A stretch of 11,151 bases of DNA from an uncultured Clostridia bacterium (GTDB taxonomy: Bacteria; Bacillota; Clostridia; HGM11514), in the NCBI GenBank assembly GCA_934464705.1, contig CAKSKB010000032.1, positions 1 through 11,151 on the forward strand. Reading direction: 5' to 3'. The translations under genes and the position numbers were made by a program. This document shows, piece after piece, positions 1 through 5,710 of this stretch. The notes below the pieces were generated by a model. It was not told the origin of the DNA. It did not search any database and worked only from the letters and a program-made list of their open reading frames with translations. Position 1 is the stretch's first letter. The number at the start of each line of letters is the position of its first letter.

Positions 1-1
1 T

Positions 2-142
2 ATCGAGTTGCCGGATTTGTTGCCAAGTCTGAAAAAACAAGCAAAGATCGTGACATCTAATCCACACACTCAATTTGCGTTATCTAATCCGAGGTTACAA
101 CCTTTCACAGATTATTCATCTCGACCACTTTCCATAGAGTGA
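2..142 (+). CDS. Possible C-terminal end of a gene entering from the left edge
   Basis: One plus-strand frame is open from the window edge to a TGA at 140-142, giving 46 codons that begin IELPDLLPSLKKQAK and end YSSRPLSIE. The composition is protein-like, and the position would make it convergent with the original end of rlmD, whose stop lies at 218-220. A run of this length can occur by chance, and a second plus-strand frame is open for only 19 codons. I recognise no family. It is listed as possible only; the rest of 1-217 shows nothing I can name apart from an ACCACTT/AAGTGGT inverted repeat at 124-153. Confidence 0.2.
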   Translation: MELPDLLPSLKKQAKIVTSNPHTQFALSNPRLQPFTDYSSRPLSIE

Positions 143-217
143 TTTTAAGTGGTGTTCGATATAGATGTCATAAGCTGACACTGCCGAAAAAGGCTTAATA
201 TAAGGTTTTTTTCACGC

Positions 218-259
218 TTACTTCTCAATACTTGACATCAAACAGACCGTCTCAACATG
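218..259 (-). pseudogene. Displaced original 3' end of rlmD
   Basis: On the minus strand this segment encodes HVETVCLMSSIEK followed by TAA at 218-220. HVETVCLMS is identical to residues 433-441 of the intact RlmD, but the tail after it differs (SIEK against RICSGK). The simplest reading is that this was the native end of rlmD before the element moved in. In the same orientation, 275-289 encodes DLFPK, resembling DLFPR just before the motif in RlmD, but 14 nt separate it from the histidine codon instead of 6 and the stretch contains in-frame stops, so it is not a working gene piece. Confidence 0.7.
228..259 (-). repeat. Left attachment repeat
   Basis: This is the left copy of the 32-nt direct repeat. 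It matches 2715-2746 except at position 232 (t against g) and 254 (a against c). On the minus strand it reads through the codons for HVETVCLMS. It marks the junction between flanking chromosome on its left and the element on its right. Confidence 0.85.
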
Positions 260-379
260 TTATACATAGGCTATTTCGGGAATAAGTCCAGAAACCCCCA
301 AAGTATTGATATTACTACAGTTTTTCTTTCTTGTTTGAAAGTGACATCAATCATGGCATTTCACTTTAGTAGGCTATAT
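260..379. other. Non-coding left end of the element
   Basis: This 120-nt stretch lies between the left repeat and the stop of the 260-aa gene. It holds no ORF of note. It contains an AAAGTGA/TCACTTT inverted repeat (339-345 and 361-367, 15-nt loop) with no U-tract on either side, so it is not an obvious terminator. A TGACATC word at 342-348, also present in both attachment repeats, lies within this hairpin. It could be a recombinase-binding region, but that is inference. Confidence 0.4.
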
Positions 380-1162
380 TCATTTTGTTAGCGTGCGAAT
401 AACCTTGATGATTGTAAGTCCGAAGTCAACGAAAAAGCTCTTTTGTTCCTCAGAATAGGAATTTCTTTCTGTAATCGCTTCATTTGTAGCATGGCGAAAG
501 CAGTGCATTTTCTTTCTATAACTGGTAACGGTTTCGTTTGAAATATAGTCAAAGCAAATTGAGGAATAATCTGGTGTGATAAAACTTCCGTTCTTCTTAA
601 GCATATTTTCTATTAGATTGGAAATCTCAGAAAGTTTCTCATCAGTACTCATATTATTAAAGGATGCTTGCCGATTTGAAATCTCAATAAATTTCTGATC
701 TATTGAATTATCAATGCCTATATGATTGGACTTTAACTCAAAGGTTAATCCCGCAACAAAAGTTCTTCTTGTTGCGTATCGGACCGTTCCATTGTTATCG
801 TCGCCTTGGGCAATGATTCTGTTTCTTATTTCCCCGTAGGTAAAGTCAGTAGGGTCAACGGGTGGCCTTGCTAACAATCTGGGGAATTCCTTTATCTCAT
901 ATCCCATTCTGTATAGATAATAAGTTACGAGATAAAACCAGCATTTATTTTCATCATTGGCAAAACTCACTTCAGGCTGACATAATTCCCTGAACTTTGT
1001 TATTGCTTCTTCTGCATCAAACACCTCAAATGCAAAATCATCAACTTCCGTATATCCATCAAAAATGTTATAGACCCTGTTCGCATTTTTTATAGAATCA
1101 TAAAAACGGTAATGATACTCTGATTCTTGGATGTTTTTCAAATAAAACTCTTTTATATCCAT
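380..1162 (-). CDS. Uncharacterised 260-aa protein, element cargo
   Basis: I do not recognise this protein. It is soluble-looking, with no signal peptide or membrane segment, and is rich in Asn, Ile, Phe, Tyr and charged residues. The N-terminal half (about 1-110) is aromatic-rich and mostly helical in character (KCWFYLVTYYLYRMGYEIKEF). A middle stretch at about 110-145 is rich in Arg and Asp (YGEIRNRIIAQGDDNNG). The C-terminal third looks helical (STDEKLSEISNLIENMLKK, then EEQKSFFVDFGLTIIKVI). The gene starts 24 nt after the recombinase stop with an AGGAG 13 nt before its ATG, so the two are probably co-transcribed. Its place as the only gene downstream of the recombinase suggests cargo. The helical C-terminus with FRHATNEA loosely recalls abortive-infection or HEPN-like helices, but I find no R-x4-H motif, so a defence role is only a guess. 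Confidence 0.85.
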   Translation of the reverse strand: MDIKEFYLKNIQESEYHYRFYDSIKNANRVYNIFDGYTEVDDFAFEVFDAEEAITKFRELCQPEVSFANDENKCWFYLVTYYLYRMGYEIKEFPRLLARPPVDPTDFTYGEIRNRIIAQGDDNNGTVRYATRRTFVAGLTFELKSNHIGIDNSIDQKFIEISNRQASFNNMSTDEKLSEISNLIENMLKKNGSFITPDYSSICFDYISNETVTSYRKKMHCFRHATNEAITERNSYSEEQKSFFVDFGLTIIKVIRTLTK

Positions 1163-1186
1163 TGAATAAACAACGCTCCTAATCTA

Positions 1187-2107
1187 TTACTTTTTCTTAG
1201 AACTATATTTCTTACTACTGCGATGCGTACCTTCATCATCGGTAACGATATTGCTTCGTTTTTTCTTTTCTTCCTGTACTGCCCGAAATTCATTTTCAGT
1301 AATTATGGGCGGAATACACTCTTTCATCTGATACTCATATTCCTGCGTGGCAGAATCCAAGAGTGTAACAGTGCCAGTATATTTTTCATTTGAAAGCATT
1401 GTTTCAATTGTTCTTTTATTCCACTTTTCTTTACCAGTAGGAGAAAGAATACCAGCATCATAGAGCTTTTTAATAATACCCAGAACACTTGCACCGTCAA
1501 GGTACCAACGGAATATATCTCGTACATTTTTTGCTTGCTCTTCATCAATAACAAGCTCACCATTTATATTCTTTGTATAGCCATACAGTTTTCGCTTATA
1601 CAATCCGGAGGTTCCGTTGGCCGCCCTCATTGCAAGCCCCATTCGTATGTTTTCACTTCGACTTTCATTTTCAGCCTGAGCCAAGGATTCCATGACCGAA
1701 ATCATTAAATCACTGTCAACTTCGTCCGTATCCAGATTTTCCTGCTCAAATATAATTCTTACTCCCACAGCTTTCAAATTATTGATTGCTGTTAAGGTTT
1801 CTACTGTATCCCTTCCAAAACGGCTAATACTCTTTGTCAAAACAACAGAGATATTGTGGGCCTCGCATTCTTTCATCAATCGTTCAAATTCACGCCGGGG
1901 AATATCGCCCTTTGCAGAAGCAATATCTATAAATACATCCGCTAATCGCCATTGACTTACATTGGCAACTGCTCTTGTCAATGCTGATATCTGTTCAGCA
2001 AGGCTGTACAGTTGCTCTTTTTCAGCTGTACTTACTCTGCAATAAATACCTACTTTCTTTTCCAAGCGGTCGTTCCTTGCAGGGATATACCAGATTTTTG
2101 AATTCAT
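1187..2107 (-). CDS. Serine site-specific recombinase, short form without zinc ribbon
   Basis: This is the element's integrase/excisionase candidate. An N-terminal resolvase-type catalytic domain (about residues 17-165) contains GIYCRVST with the expected nucleophile Ser26 next to Arg24, SISRFGRD (94-100 region) with the second conserved arginine pair Arg96 and Arg99, and the long helix start ENESRSENIRMG. A 'recombinase' DNA-binding domain follows at about 174-247 (LYGYTKNINGELVIDEEQAK through MLSNEKYTGTV). At 306 aa it is shorter than the usual large serine integrases of roughly 450-550 aa: it stops at THRSSKKYSSKKK, where relatives continue into a zinc ribbon and coiled coil. No zinc-ribbon cysteines appear in the DNA after the stop. 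An AGAAGGTG ribosome site at 2113-2120 supports the ATG at 2107. It is transcribed from the symmetric promoter region near 2164-2197. Confidence 0.93.
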   Translation of the reverse strand: MNSKIWYIPARNDRLEKKVGIYCRVSTAEKEQLYSLAEQISALTRAVANVSQWRLADVFIDIASAKGDIPRREFERLMKECEAHNISVVLTKSISRFGRDTVETLTAINNLKAVGVRIIFEQENLDTDEVDSDLMISVMESLAQAENESRSENIRMGLAMRAANGTSGLYKRKLYGYTKNINGELVIDEEQAKNVRDIFRWYLDGASVLGIIKKLYDAGILSPTGKEKWNKRTIETMLSNEKYTGTVTLLDSATQEYEYQMKECIPPIITENEFRAVQEEKKKRSNIVTDDEGTHRSSKKYSSKKK

Positions 2108-2163
2108 ATTTTCACCTTCTTCTATCCAAATGATAATTAATTGATAACTTTCTTCATATACAG

Positions 2164-2197
2164 TTGATATATTAAGGCTTCAGAGTTAATATATCAC
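2164..2197. promoter_or_regulatory. Symmetric divergent promoter built on a perfect 11-bp inverted repeat
   Basis: TGATATATTAA (2165-2175) and TTAATATATCA (2186-2196) form a perfect 11-bp inverted repeat with a 10-nt spacer. On the plus strand it contains TTGATA (2164-2169), a 17-nt gap, and TAATAT (2187-2192), a good sigma-A promoter for the 121-aa gene. On the minus strand it contains GTGATA (2192-2197), again 17 nt, and TAATAT (2169-2174), which would drive the recombinase. The arms therefore hold both the -35 and -10 boxes of both promoters. The dyad may also be an operator or a recombinase site; transcription starts are predicted, not measured. Confidence 0.65.
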
Positions 2198-2218
2198 CAA
2201 ACGAAGGAGGTCTTGTAT

Positions 2219-2584
2219 ATGTCAAAAATATATATTTCGATTTATGCTTCCAAAGCTACAAACATTTCAAATTTATACCACAAACTAACGAAATATTCAG
2301 AAAGGGTAAATAATGAACCATATAAAAATAGCATGGATTTTCACCTTACAAAAAGGGATATATTTTATTCAAACTTGGATGGTCAATATATGATATATGG
2401 AAGAGTATATAATTTTAAATACTCCGCGCTGTCTGAACATCAACTATACATAGCGATATGTACGTTTTCTTCACTAATTCTAAAAGAAGCCTATCATGAT
2501 ATTGAAATTATAAACTTCAAAATTCAAAATGATAAAAATGGCCTCTTTAGGTTAACCGCATATATGCCAATAATCAACGATTAA
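2219..2584 (+). CDS. Uncharacterised 121-aa protein, divergent from the recombinase
   Basis: I do not recognise this small protein. It begins MSKIYISIYASKATNISN and ends YMPIIND, with no signal peptide, membrane segment or clear DNA-binding motif. Alternating hydrophobic stretches at both ends (KIYISIY, and IEIINFKI through FRLTAYMPI) with helical text between (HQLYIAICTFSSLILKEAY) suggest a small alpha/beta fold. A TTG at 2213 is in frame but lies one nucleotide from the ribosome site; AAGGAGGT at 2204-2211 is 7 nt from the ATG at 2219, so the ATG is the likely start. The gene is very AT-rich compared with rlmD, has a strong promoter just upstream and a terminator just downstream, and sits beside the right attachment repeat. 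It could be a directionality factor or regulator of the recombinase, but nothing in the protein proves this. Confidence 0.8.
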   Translation: MSKIYISIYASKATNISNLYHKLTKYSERVNNEPYKNSMDFHLTKRDIFYSNLDGQYMIYGRVYNFKYSALSEHQLYIAICTFSSLILKEAYHDIEIINFKIQNDKNGLFRLTAYMPIIND

Positions 2585-2606
2585 TACTATAAATCCAAGT
2601 ACTAAT

Positions 2607-2655
2607 AGCCTACTTTTGATATCTGCAATCCCTGATGATAAGTAGGCTGTTTTTT
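2607..2655 (+). terminator. Rho-independent terminator after the 121-aa gene
   Basis: AGCCTACTT (2607-2615) pairs perfectly with AAGTAGGCT (2640-2648) across a 24-nt loop and is followed by GTTTTTT (2649-2655). It starts 22 nt after the stop of the plus-strand gene. Read on the minus strand the hairpin is followed by ATTAGT rather than a U-tract, so it would end rlmD transcription poorly. Confidence 0.75.
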
Positions 2656-2698
2656 GCATTAAGAACATACCTTCCACAATATATTGTATATGGATGGC

Positions 2699-4042
2699 TT
2701 ACTTACCGCTACATATACGTGACATCAAACAGACCGTCTCCACATGCTCCGTTCTCGGAAAGAGGTCAAACGGGTGTGTGATTTTGGGTTCATAGCCTTT
2801 TTCGCTGAAAATTTTAAGGTCACGGGCGAGCGTTGAGGGGTTGCATGACACATACACCACCCTTTCGGGCGCTATTCTTACGATGTGGTCAATTACTGCC
2901 GCATCGCAGCCGGCTCTCGGGGGGTCGATTATAACTACATCCGCATCGCTGAATCTTTCCGCCGCTGTCTTTGCATCGCCTACAACAAATTCGGCGTTTT
3001 CAATGCCGTTAATTTCAGCATTTTTCTTGGCGTTTTCGATTGCCTGAGGCACAATCTCCACTCCGTAAACCTTTCCGGCATGCCTTGCCATGAAAAGGGA
3101 TATTGTGCCGATTCCACAGTAAAGGTCAAGAACGGTATCGGTATTTTTAACCTCCGCAAGTTCGGCGGCGCAGGCATAAAGCCTTTCTGTCTGGTCGTGG
3201 TTGACCTGGTAAAAAGACATCGGCGATATTTCAAACTTAAGGCCGCACAGTGTGTCGGTAAGATAAGGCTCGCCCCAAAGCGTTATATTTTCGCTGCCCA
3301 TAACGACATTTGTTTTCTTCGGATTTACATTCTGCACGATTCCGCACACAAACGGGCAGTTTTTGCGGACAATATCCACGAGCAAATCCCTGCACGGAAT
3401 ATTTTTATATGCCGTAACGATTGTCAGCAGTGCCTCTTTTTTGCTGTTTCTTACATATATATGGCGTATGCAGCCCTTGCCGCTTTTCTCATCATACGGC
3501 GCTGCATTTGCCCTTTTCATATATTCTTTGACGGAATCTGCCGCAATGCGGCTGAAATCGCTTTGGATAAGGCATGAGTCAATCGGAATTATATCATGTG
3601 TGCGCTTGGCGAAAAAGCCTGTGCAAATCTTCCCGTCCGCAGCTCCTACCGGATACTGCGCCTTGTTTCTGTAGCCTGAAATTTCGGGCGACGGTTCACA
3701 GTTTTCAACCGGAATATCCAATCCGCCTATTCTTTTTAAGTCCTGTCTGACCTTATCGGTCTTGAATTTCAGTTCCGCATTATATGTCATGTGGCGAAGT
3801 CCGCAGCCGCCGCAGCGGAAAAACACCGGGCATAGAGGGGTGGTCCTTTCGGGTGACGGTTTCAGTACATCGAGCATTTTTCCGTAAGCATAGCTTTTGT
3901 TGACCTTCAGAATTTTAACTCTGACCGTTTCCTCCGGCAGCGCATACGGAACAAAAACGGCCATGCCGTCAATTCTGCCAACGCCGTTTCCTTCCGATGT
4001 AAGACCGGTTATTTCTATTTCATAAATCTCGTTTTTAACCAT
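2699..4042 (-). CDS. rlmD: 23S rRNA (uracil-5-)-methyltransferase, RlmD/RlmCD (RumA) family
   Basis: This enzyme transfers a methyl group from S-adenosylmethionine to C5 of uracil in 23S rRNA (U1939 in E. coli numbering; some Bacillota enzymes also modify U747). An N-terminal TRAM RNA-binding domain spans about 1-60. Cys71, Cys77, Cys80 and Cys157 match the family's 4Fe-4S ligands. The SAM site is VLDLYCGIGTISLF (about 304-317), followed by IIDPPRAGCD (371-380). The nucleophile is Cys400 in VSCNPSTLARDL, and Glu435 in HVETV is the expected general base. At 447 aa the length is normal. It is the last gene of the operon; its ATG overlaps the upstream stop by 8 nt (ATGGTTAA) with only a weak ribosome site, suggesting translational coupling. 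Its last codons (RICSGK) seem to be supplied by the integrated element, replacing an original SIEK ending still visible at 218-230. Confidence 0.95.
   Translation of the reverse strand: MVKNEIYEIEITGLTSEGNGVGRIDGMAVFVPYALPEETVRVKILKVNKSYAYGKMLDVLKPSPERTTPLCPVFFRCGGCGLRHMTYNAELKFKTDKVRQDLKRIGGLDIPVENCEPSPEISGYRNKAQYPVGAADGKICTGFFAKRTHDIIPIDSCLIQSDFSRIAADSVKEYMKRANAAPYDEKSGKGCIRHIYVRNSKKEALLTIVTAYKNIPCRDLLVDIVRKNCPFVCGIVQNVNPKKTNVVMGSENITLWGEPYLTDTLCGLKFEISPMSFYQVNHDQTERLYACAAELAEVKNTDTVLDLYCGIGTISLFMARHAGKVYGVEIVPQAIENAKKNAEINGIENAEFVVGDAKTAAERFSDADVVIIDPPRAGCDAAVIDHIVRIAPERVVYVSCNPSTLARDLKIFSEKGYEPKITHPFDLFPRTEHVETVCLMSRICSGK
2715..2746 (-). repeat. Right attachment repeat inside rlmD
   Basis: This is the right copy of the 32-nt direct repeat (30/32 identical to 228-259). 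It covers the rlmD codons from His433 through Ser441 and just beyond, including the HVE motif. DNA to its right is rlmD; DNA to its left, including the last codons and stop of rlmD, appears to have come with the element. Confidence 0.85.
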
Positions 4043-4970
4043 TGTTTTTCACTCTTAATATTTCAAGTATTCTTGCAAAATTTTCCGGAACATCCCGTGT
4101 GAATTCCATATATTCGCCGCTTTTCGGGTGAAAAAAACCTATTTTATATGCGTGCAGAACCTGCCTGTGCGCCTTGAACGGATTTTTATTGACACTGTAA
4201 AAATCATCGCCCAGAATCGGGTGCCCGATATGCAGCATATGAACCCTTATCTGATGCGTTCTTCCGGTTTTCAGCTTGCATTTTACGAATGTGTAATCGC
4301 CGAATCGTTCCAGAACCTCAAATTCGGTCACGGCATTTCGGGAATTTGTTTCCGTCACGCACATTTTTTTGCGGTTATTTGGGTTTCTGCCTATCGGTGC
4401 GTCGATTATGCCGAAATCGTCCCTGATATTTCCGTGAACGATACATTTATACTGCCTTTTGCAGGTTTTTGTCTGAATCTGCTCTGCAAGCGAAAGGTGC
4501 GCCTCATTCGTTTTTGCAACCACAATCAGACCGCTTGTATCTTTATCGAGCCGGTGGACAATGCCGGGGCGTGCAACACCGTTTATCCCCGAAAGTCTGC
4601 CGCCCGTATGATACATTACGGCGTTAACAAGGGTGCCGGTATAATTGCCCGGGGCAGGGTGAACGACCATGCCCTGCGGTTTGTTGATAACCATAAGGCT
4701 GTCGTCCTCATACACAATATCAAGCGGAATGTTTTCCGCCTTGATGTCGAGATTATCCGGGGGAGGAGGGGTGACGGAAACCACATCTCCCTCGCAAAGA
4801 ATATAGTTGCTTTTTACCGTGCCTCCGTTTACGAGCACGGCGCCCTTATCGTTTATGAGTTTCTGCGCATAAGAGCGGGTTATGTCGCTGCAGTTTGCCG
4901 CAACAAATTTATCTATTCTTATCAGGTTTTCAGAATCTACCGTAAATTCCAAGAGATCACACACTTTCAA
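4035..4970 (-). CDS. RluA/RluD-family pseudouridine synthase with S4 domain
   Basis: The enzyme isomerises uridine to pseudouridine in RNA; RluD-type members act on large-subunit rRNA. An S4 RNA-binding domain covers about residues 17-68 (RIDKFVAANCSDITRSYAQK), joined by a proline-rich linker (TPPPPDN) to the catalytic domain. The signature RPGIVHRLDKDTSG (134-147) carries the catalytic Asp142, and TGRTHQIRVHM is the conserved late motif. Length (311 aa) fits the family. The start is uncertain: TTG at 4968-4970 lies inside the upstream gene's 3' end with no clear ribosome site; TTG at 4950-4952 would begin EFTVDSENLIRIDKF, like typical family N-termini, and would leave a 4-nt gap to the upstream stop. 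Translational coupling to the phosphatase gene is likely either way. Confidence 0.94.
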   Translation of the reverse strand: MKVCDLLEFTVDSENLIRIDKFVAANCSDITRSYAQKLINDKGAVLVNGGTVKSNYILCEGDVVSVTPPPPDNLDIKAENIPLDIVYEDDSLMVINKPQGMVVHPAPGNYTGTLVNAVMYHTGGRLSGINGVARPGIVHRLDKDTSGLIVVAKTNEAHLSLAEQIQTKTCKRQYKCIVHGNIRDDFGIIDAPIGRNPNNRKKMCVTETNSRNAVTEFEVLERFGDYTFVKCKLKTGRTHQIRVHMLHIGHPILGDDFYSVNKNPFKAHRQVLHAYKIGFFHPKSGEYMEFTRDVPENFARILEILRVKNNG

Positions 4971-5613
4971 TCAGTTTTAATATTTCCGACGGCTTTGAAA
5001 CTATAATATCCGCTCCGGAGGATTGCAGTTCTTCTTTATCGCGGAATCCCCACAGCACCCCGACCGTGAATGCGCCGGCGGCTTTCCCTGTTTCCATATC
5101 TGTCGAAGTGTCCCCGACATATATACATTCCGAAGGTTTTGTGCCGAAATCCTCCAGTATATTATTAAGCATTGCCGGGTCGGGCTTCAGCGGAATGCCT
5201 TCCCGAAATCCGTAGCAGAGGTCAAATGTACCCTTACCGTAAAGTTTTTCCGCAACCGGAACAACTGCGCCGTGCGGCTTGTTTGAGAGTACGGCAATTT
5301 TTAGACCATGCGATTTCAGTGCCGAAAACAGCTCTGCCATTCCGTCAAACGGTTTGGTAAGATACAGGCTGTCGGTTTCGTAAAGGTCGTGATAATATGG
5401 GGCAAGCTCCGAAAAAAGCCCGTCCGGTGCGCCGACCTCTTTAAGCATACCGTGAACCAGCACTTTATAGCCGTTTCCCACAAGATATTTGTATCTTTCG
5501 GTATCTATCGCAGGAAGTCCGAAATGCTCAAGCGAGCGGTTGCAGTAATACGCAATCGTATTTATCGTATCGGCGATTGTGCCGTCAAGGTCGAATACGC
5601 AGCATTTGTACAT
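4957..5613 (-). CDS. HAD-superfamily phosphatase, phosphoglycolate phosphatase-like
   Basis: A cytosolic hydrolase that removes phosphate from a small phosphorylated metabolite through an aspartyl-phosphate intermediate. All four HAD motifs are visible: FDLDGTIAD with nucleophile Asp8 and acid/base Asp10; LSNKP with Ser110; LKPDP with Lys143; and GDTSTDMETGKAAG with Asp168 and Asp172. The alpha-helical cap between motifs I and II and the 218-aa length match Gph/PGP-type enzymes; the real substrate cannot be read from sequence. It is the first gene of a three-gene operon, has AAGAGGTG at 5621-5628 seven nt before its ATG, and lies directly behind a consensus promoter. Coupling with two RNA-modifying enzymes looks like housekeeping co-expression rather than a shared pathway. 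Confidence 0.93.
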   Translation of the reverse strand: MYKCCVFDLDGTIADTINTIAYYCNRSLEHFGLPAIDTERYKYLVGNGYKVLVHGMLKEVGAPDGLFSELAPYYHDLYETDSLYLTKPFDGMAELFSALKSHGLKIAVLSNKPHGAVVPVAEKLYGKGTFDLCYGFREGIPLKPDPAMLNNILEDFGTKPSECIYVGDTSTDMETGKAAGAFTVGVLWGFRDKEELQSSGADIIVSKPSEILKLIESV

Positions 5614-5644
5614 AAGCTAACACCTCTTGTTTTTTAATAATATA

Positions 5645-5673
5645 ATTATATACCAAATTGCGGATTATGTCAA
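5645..5673 (-). promoter_or_regulatory. Perfect-consensus sigma-A promoter for the phosphatase-rluD-rlmD operon
   Basis: On the minus strand TTGACA (5668-5673) and TATAAT (5645-5650) are separated by exactly 17 nt, so both hexamers and the spacing match the consensus. The expected start is about 5637-5638, leaving a leader of some 25 nt with the ribosome site at 5621-5628. The -35 box directly adjoins the U-tract of the upstream terminator. Confidence 0.85.
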
Positions 5674-5701
5674 TAAAAATACCGGCAGCTTTTGCTGCCG
5701 G
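5674..5701 (-). terminator. Rho-independent terminator of the beta-helix gene array
   Basis: On the minus strand CCGGCAGC, loop AAAA, GCTGCCGG (5682-5701) form a perfect 8-bp GC-rich hairpin followed by TATTTTTAT. It begins 9 nt after the stop of the beta-helix gene at 5711, so it ends that transcript and insulates the next operon's promoter. Confidence 0.9.
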
Positions 5702-5710
5702 CAAGCGTAT

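Larger units (their letters stand above)
228..2746. mobile_element. Small integrated element with a serine recombinase, inserted in the 3' end of rlmD
   Basis: A 32-nt direct repeat at 228-259 and 2715-2746 (30/32 identical) brackets a 2487-bp period containing a serine recombinase gene, a 260-aa unknown gene and a divergent 121-aa unknown gene. The right repeat lies in the last codons of rlmD and the left repeat encodes an alternative version of the same codons, as expected when an element integrates site-specifically into a gene's 3' end and supplies replacement codons. The interior is visibly more AT-rich than rlmD and the genes beyond. No relaxase, replication, transfer or capsid gene is present, so it is either a minimal element or the remnant of a larger one. 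Insertion at the 3' end of this methyltransferase gene (often called rumA) is known for streptococcal conjugative elements; that this is a related strategy is inference. The exact crossover point within the repeat is not known. Confidence 0.8.

Noticed and set aside
339..367. AAAGTGA/TCACTTT hairpin as the terminator of the 260-aa gene
   Set aside because: There is no U-tract after it on the minus strand and the stem is short and AT-rich.
380..1162. HEPN ribonuclease or abortive-infection domain in the 260-aa protein
   Set aside because: The FRHATNEA and YRKKMH stretches are suggestive, but the R-x4-H spacing is not present, so I do not assign the family.
2213..2218. TTG at 2213 as the start of the 121-aa gene
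   Set aside because: It would leave one nucleotide after AAGGAGGT; the ATG at 2219 has the normal 7-nt spacing.
1..2746. A classical insertion sequence with terminal inverted repeats
   Set aside because: The ends are long direct repeats of host gene codons and the enzyme is a serine recombinase; I see no terminal inverted repeats or DDE transposase.
2885..3577. A long plus-strand ORF opposite rlmD, and a similar one at 4128-5006 opposite the pseudouridine synthase
   Set aside because: Both lie antisense to genes with complete catalytic motifs, have no convincing ribosome site and no recognisable protein; they are by-products of the codon use of the real genes.
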